Part shown: piece by piece, positions 61,351-64,000 of the stretch | How positions within the stretch are numbered: the first letter of the stretch is position 1 | How the letters are laid out: the number at the start of each line of letters is the position of its first letter | Source of the DNA: Arctopsyche grandis | Lineage: Eukaryota; Arthropoda; Insecta; Trichoptera; Hydropsychidae | Length of the DNA stretch: 64,000 bases | Reading direction: 5' to 3' | Assembly (NCBI RefSeq): GCF_051622035.1 | Contig: NC_135356.1 | Span: forward strand, 5,172,579-5,236,578 | The notes under the pieces: model-generated | Told to the model about the DNA's origin: nothing | Databases searched by the model: none | Seen by the model: only the letters and a program-made list of their open reading frames with translations | Program-made: the position numbers and the translations under genes

Positions 61351-61685
61351 GTGTAATAACTAGTCACCGGAGCCTGAAGGGACCGTGTATTGTTCAAAGG
61401 TTGTAAATGCATTGTTAAAGGTTTGCCAAACAATGGATAGCACTGTGACTATCCTACCTCTAGTAATAACTAGTCACCGGATCTAGAAGGTGCCGCGTAT
61501 TGTTCAAAGGTTGTAAATGCATTGTTAAAGGTTTGCCGAACCTTTTTTATAAAGGATTTACAACAATGGAACAATGGATAGCACTGTGACTATCCTACCT
61601 CTAGTAATAACTGTATCAAGTGTACATTGTTTCTGGCCAGGGAGGCGCATTGTGGTTACTTGTTAGGTCTTCCTGGTATACATCA
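61351..61685 (+). mobile_element. SINE-tail element with internal duplication
   Basis: Two tandem units of about 110 and 145 bp begin TAATAACTAGTCACCGGA and end AGCACTGTGACTATCCTACC. Then comes the tail CCAGGGAGGCGCATTG...TCTTCCTGGTATAC shared with the SINEs. The second unit has an extra 35-bp insert. No tRNA-like head was seen. Confidence 0.6.
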
Positions 61686-62550
61686 AAAATAAAATAAATA
61701 AATAATATGTGCTGTATACGAGCGCGTGACGAGTACTGTTCTACTTTTGGTCATGTTAGAATAAATTTATATCACGTGACATACATATAAAGTTTCAAAA
61801 TTAAGTTTTTTTTAATGTAGAATTTATTTAAAGAAACTATATTAATTTTCGTGGCTACTTTCGTGTTGGATTCACTTTTGGTTGTAGTCGAAAGGGTCTT
61901 TCACACTTTAGGGTCAATTTTCACCAAAGGTTCTAGACGGCCCTAGATGCGTCCAATATCCGCCAGGGGGTCCCATTGCTACCCCCTAGTCCAACAAATC
62001 GCATCCCTAAACGCAGATGGTCGCATGCAAAGCGGCCATTTGACGACCCTACGTAAAAATGGAAGGTGCATTCGTTCGACCCCTTCTCGGTATCTCATCT
62101 CTATTCCTCAAACCATTCGCAACCCAAGCAAAACTCACAAAAAGCTTTCATGTGATGTAAAGCAGTGCCATTTTTACTTACACAAAACTGGATTTATCAT
62201 TTATTGATGTTTTTACGCTGACCTTCTTTATTTTCGAACATAATAACATGAAAAAATGTCGCTTTTAAAATTATCTTTGACACAAAAAAAATGTTATGTA
62301 AATAGAGTAACAATGAGATTGTGTGGGAAAAGTAATTTTTATAAATGTTCAACTATGAAACAATTAAAGTTGTTTGGGGGTGGCAAGGAAGATGTTCATT
62401 AGCCAGATGTCATCACGTCGATCTGACAGATGATTCCAATATTTAATGATTTAATTCCCCTGGCGTGATGTTGGAGACATTTGATTTTTTAGTGACAATA
62501 TTCTCCCGTACGCCGGTAAAATATCATGTATTTATTAATTTAATTTTTAC
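61686..62550. other. No gene supported; GC-richer patch 61880-62120
   Basis: An 86-codon plus-strand open frame (61947-62207) lies in the patch. It has no recognised domain and no good splice context. It may be conserved non-coding sequence. Confidence 0.45.
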
Positions 62551-62872
62551 ATATATACCAGGAAGGCCTTACAGGTAAGCCCCAATACGCCTTCCTGGCC
62601 AATTACAAACAATGCAGCATTTTTATTACATCGTTGAATTACGAGACACTGAAAACGAGACATCTATGAATTGAGTATGATTAATGTACATACATTTTAT
62701 TGTACATTAATCATACTCAAATAGGGGTGACATAGTAGGTGGGAAAGTTTTTTATAGCCAATTTTAATCGGGAACCGTTTCAATAATGAAATCAGAAAAA
62801 AATGGCAAACTCTGACAGGAAACGATCGACCTGGAGTCACAAATATCCAATCCTGACCAGCAGTACTACAAT
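62551..62872 (-). mobile_element. tRNA-derived SINE (minus strand), head truncated
   Basis: The tail hairpin CCAGGAAGGC...CGCCTTCCTGG is at 62560-62600 and the body runs to CTGACCAGCAGTACTAC. The tRNA-like head is largely missing. Confidence 0.7.
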
Positions 62873-63732
62873 TGGAATTACAAATCATAGTAATTGGAAG
62901 ACTGAAAGTGATTTAAAATCGACTCACAAAATGTCAAATACTACCTTACAGACAAGTGGAGCTAATAAAAAGCTTGCAATGAAGTGTTTTGTTAATTCCA
63001 ATGATCTCCAATGAAATTAAAATCACTTTATAAATACCCACTATCACATTTTCTTGCAAATTTGTATGAATGGTCGTCAGATGTCAAACTGGTATAAAAA
63101 ATCTTATAAATAATATGCGCTTCCGATTTGTTTCAAAGTAAATGTGTCGGTGCTTGTCATAAATTTGGGTTGATTAAACGGTTCTGATTTTAAAAATTGA
63201 AGTTCGATCAGAACTCACACAATGGATACTCTTCAAAATGGAGCCCGCGATCAAAATATATTTGAACAAAGTTTCACCTTTTCTTCTTCATCTACCTTTT
63301 CTTATTTTGCCTCTTTCCTTTCCGTCTAGACGTTATACATATTAATTTAAAATAAGATATTCGAAAAATTAATTAAACTTGTCACTGTCACCCGCGTGTG
63401 GTTTGTGCTCTACATTTTCAATGAAATTGTTTTCTATAGGTCGTTAAATAAATCAAAAATACATTATTTTCAACCTACATACTTCTTTTTTTCGGAACTG
63501 GCTTTGAAGTTATTCCAATATTTTGAAATTTTACTGACATTAAATATACATGTATGTATGTATCAATGCATACGGTAAAAAATAAAATTAGCTCACTAGT
63601 AATATTAAAATAACATATTTTATGTACATATGTACATATGTACATACATATGTATGTAATACTTTTGTACATATGTAATACAAACCATTTAATTATTTTT
63701 AAATTTAGTTCAATAAGTTGAGTACACAGTAC
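62873..63732. other. No gene seen
   Basis: AT-rich, with an ACATATGTACATATG palindromic run at 63624-63660. Confidence 0.5.
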
Positions 63733-63870
63733 ACTGGGTTGACACGATAGGAGTGTACTCAGACCGAGTACATATGCTAAGTTGGTCACTCGGACGCTAC
63801 TCGTAACGTGGCAAGAACCGAGTAACGTCCGAGTGATCAACTTAGCGAAGATTATGTCAATCCGGTCTAA
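63733..63870. repeat. Hairpin element with ~28-bp arms
   Basis: GCTAAGTTGGTCACTCGGAC...TACTCG (63776-63804) pairs with CGAGTA.CGTCCGAGTGATCA..TTAGC (63820-63846), with two to three mismatches. Weaker pairing (GGTTGACA / TGTCAATCC) extends outward to about 63863, as in a small TIR element. Confidence 0.6.
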
Positions 63871-64000
63871 GAGTGTTATACATATGTACATGCCTTGTAA
63901 TATGTTAACAATTTATGTATACAAAAAAGGTACTACTTTGTGCATACAAATATTATGAATTATTAGACTTGAGAATAGCGAAATGAAAGCCTGTACAAAA

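Noticed and set aside
61947-62207. 86-codon plus-strand frame in a GC-richer patch
   Set aside because: No recognised protein family and no supporting signals.

Overview
This window is AT-rich nuclear DNA from an insect and is dominated by transposable elements. Insect origin rests on a multi-exon odorant receptor gene whose last three introns are phase 0, a spliceosomal U2 snRNA gene, a 5S rRNA gene and an interstitial TTAGG tract. The 5S sequence and the receptor C-terminus (TSWSYFMLL...) recall Lepidoptera and their relatives. That assignment is from memory and is only moderately secure.

Layout. 1-8 kb: interspersed repeats (tRNA-derived SINEs, several MITE families, a Jockey 3' end) and a bounded Helitron-like element carrying a GC-rich minisatellite (6940-7691). 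8.1-9.1 kb: U2 snRNA and 5S rRNA, both on the minus strand and 246 bp apart, next to two strong hairpins. 9-24 kb: TTAA-flanked MITEs, one with a SINE nested in it, Jockey fragments with clear target-site duplications, SINEs, (TA)n tracts and Helitron pieces. 24-31 kb: a 5'-truncated Jockey/CR1-type LINE, a MULE-like foldback element with a 9-bp duplication, a 5'-truncated and frameshifted RTE element, and two adjacent Helitron-like copies. 34.9-37.7 kb: an apparently complete hAT transposon with an open 700-codon transposase frame, sitting in a (TA)n tract. 39.0-43.4 kb: the odorant receptor gene, eight exons on the plus strand; its two long introns are filled with transposable elements. 43.7-44.7 kb: two palindromes, one 885 bp long. 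45-53 kb: more MITEs, LINE 3' ends and SINE-like pieces. 53.0-58.3 kb: a nested mosaic in which a complete, intact RTE retrotransposon (985-aa ORF, 12-bp duplication) and a Helitron-like element, itself carrying a MULE-like foldback element, interrupt one older repeat. 58.3-64 kb: AT-rich DNA with a short Helitron-like element, a third MULE copy, SINE tails and a terminal hairpin.

How it fits together. The odorant receptor is the only host protein gene I can support; U2 and 5S are the only host RNA genes. The autonomous-looking elements (RTE at 53.3 kb, hAT at 34.9 kb) have open frames and clear boundaries. The many short copies look like passengers. Several nested insertions can be dated relative to each other because an uninterrupted copy of the target repeat occurs elsewhere in the window. 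No CRISPR array, operon or prokaryotic or viral gene was seen.
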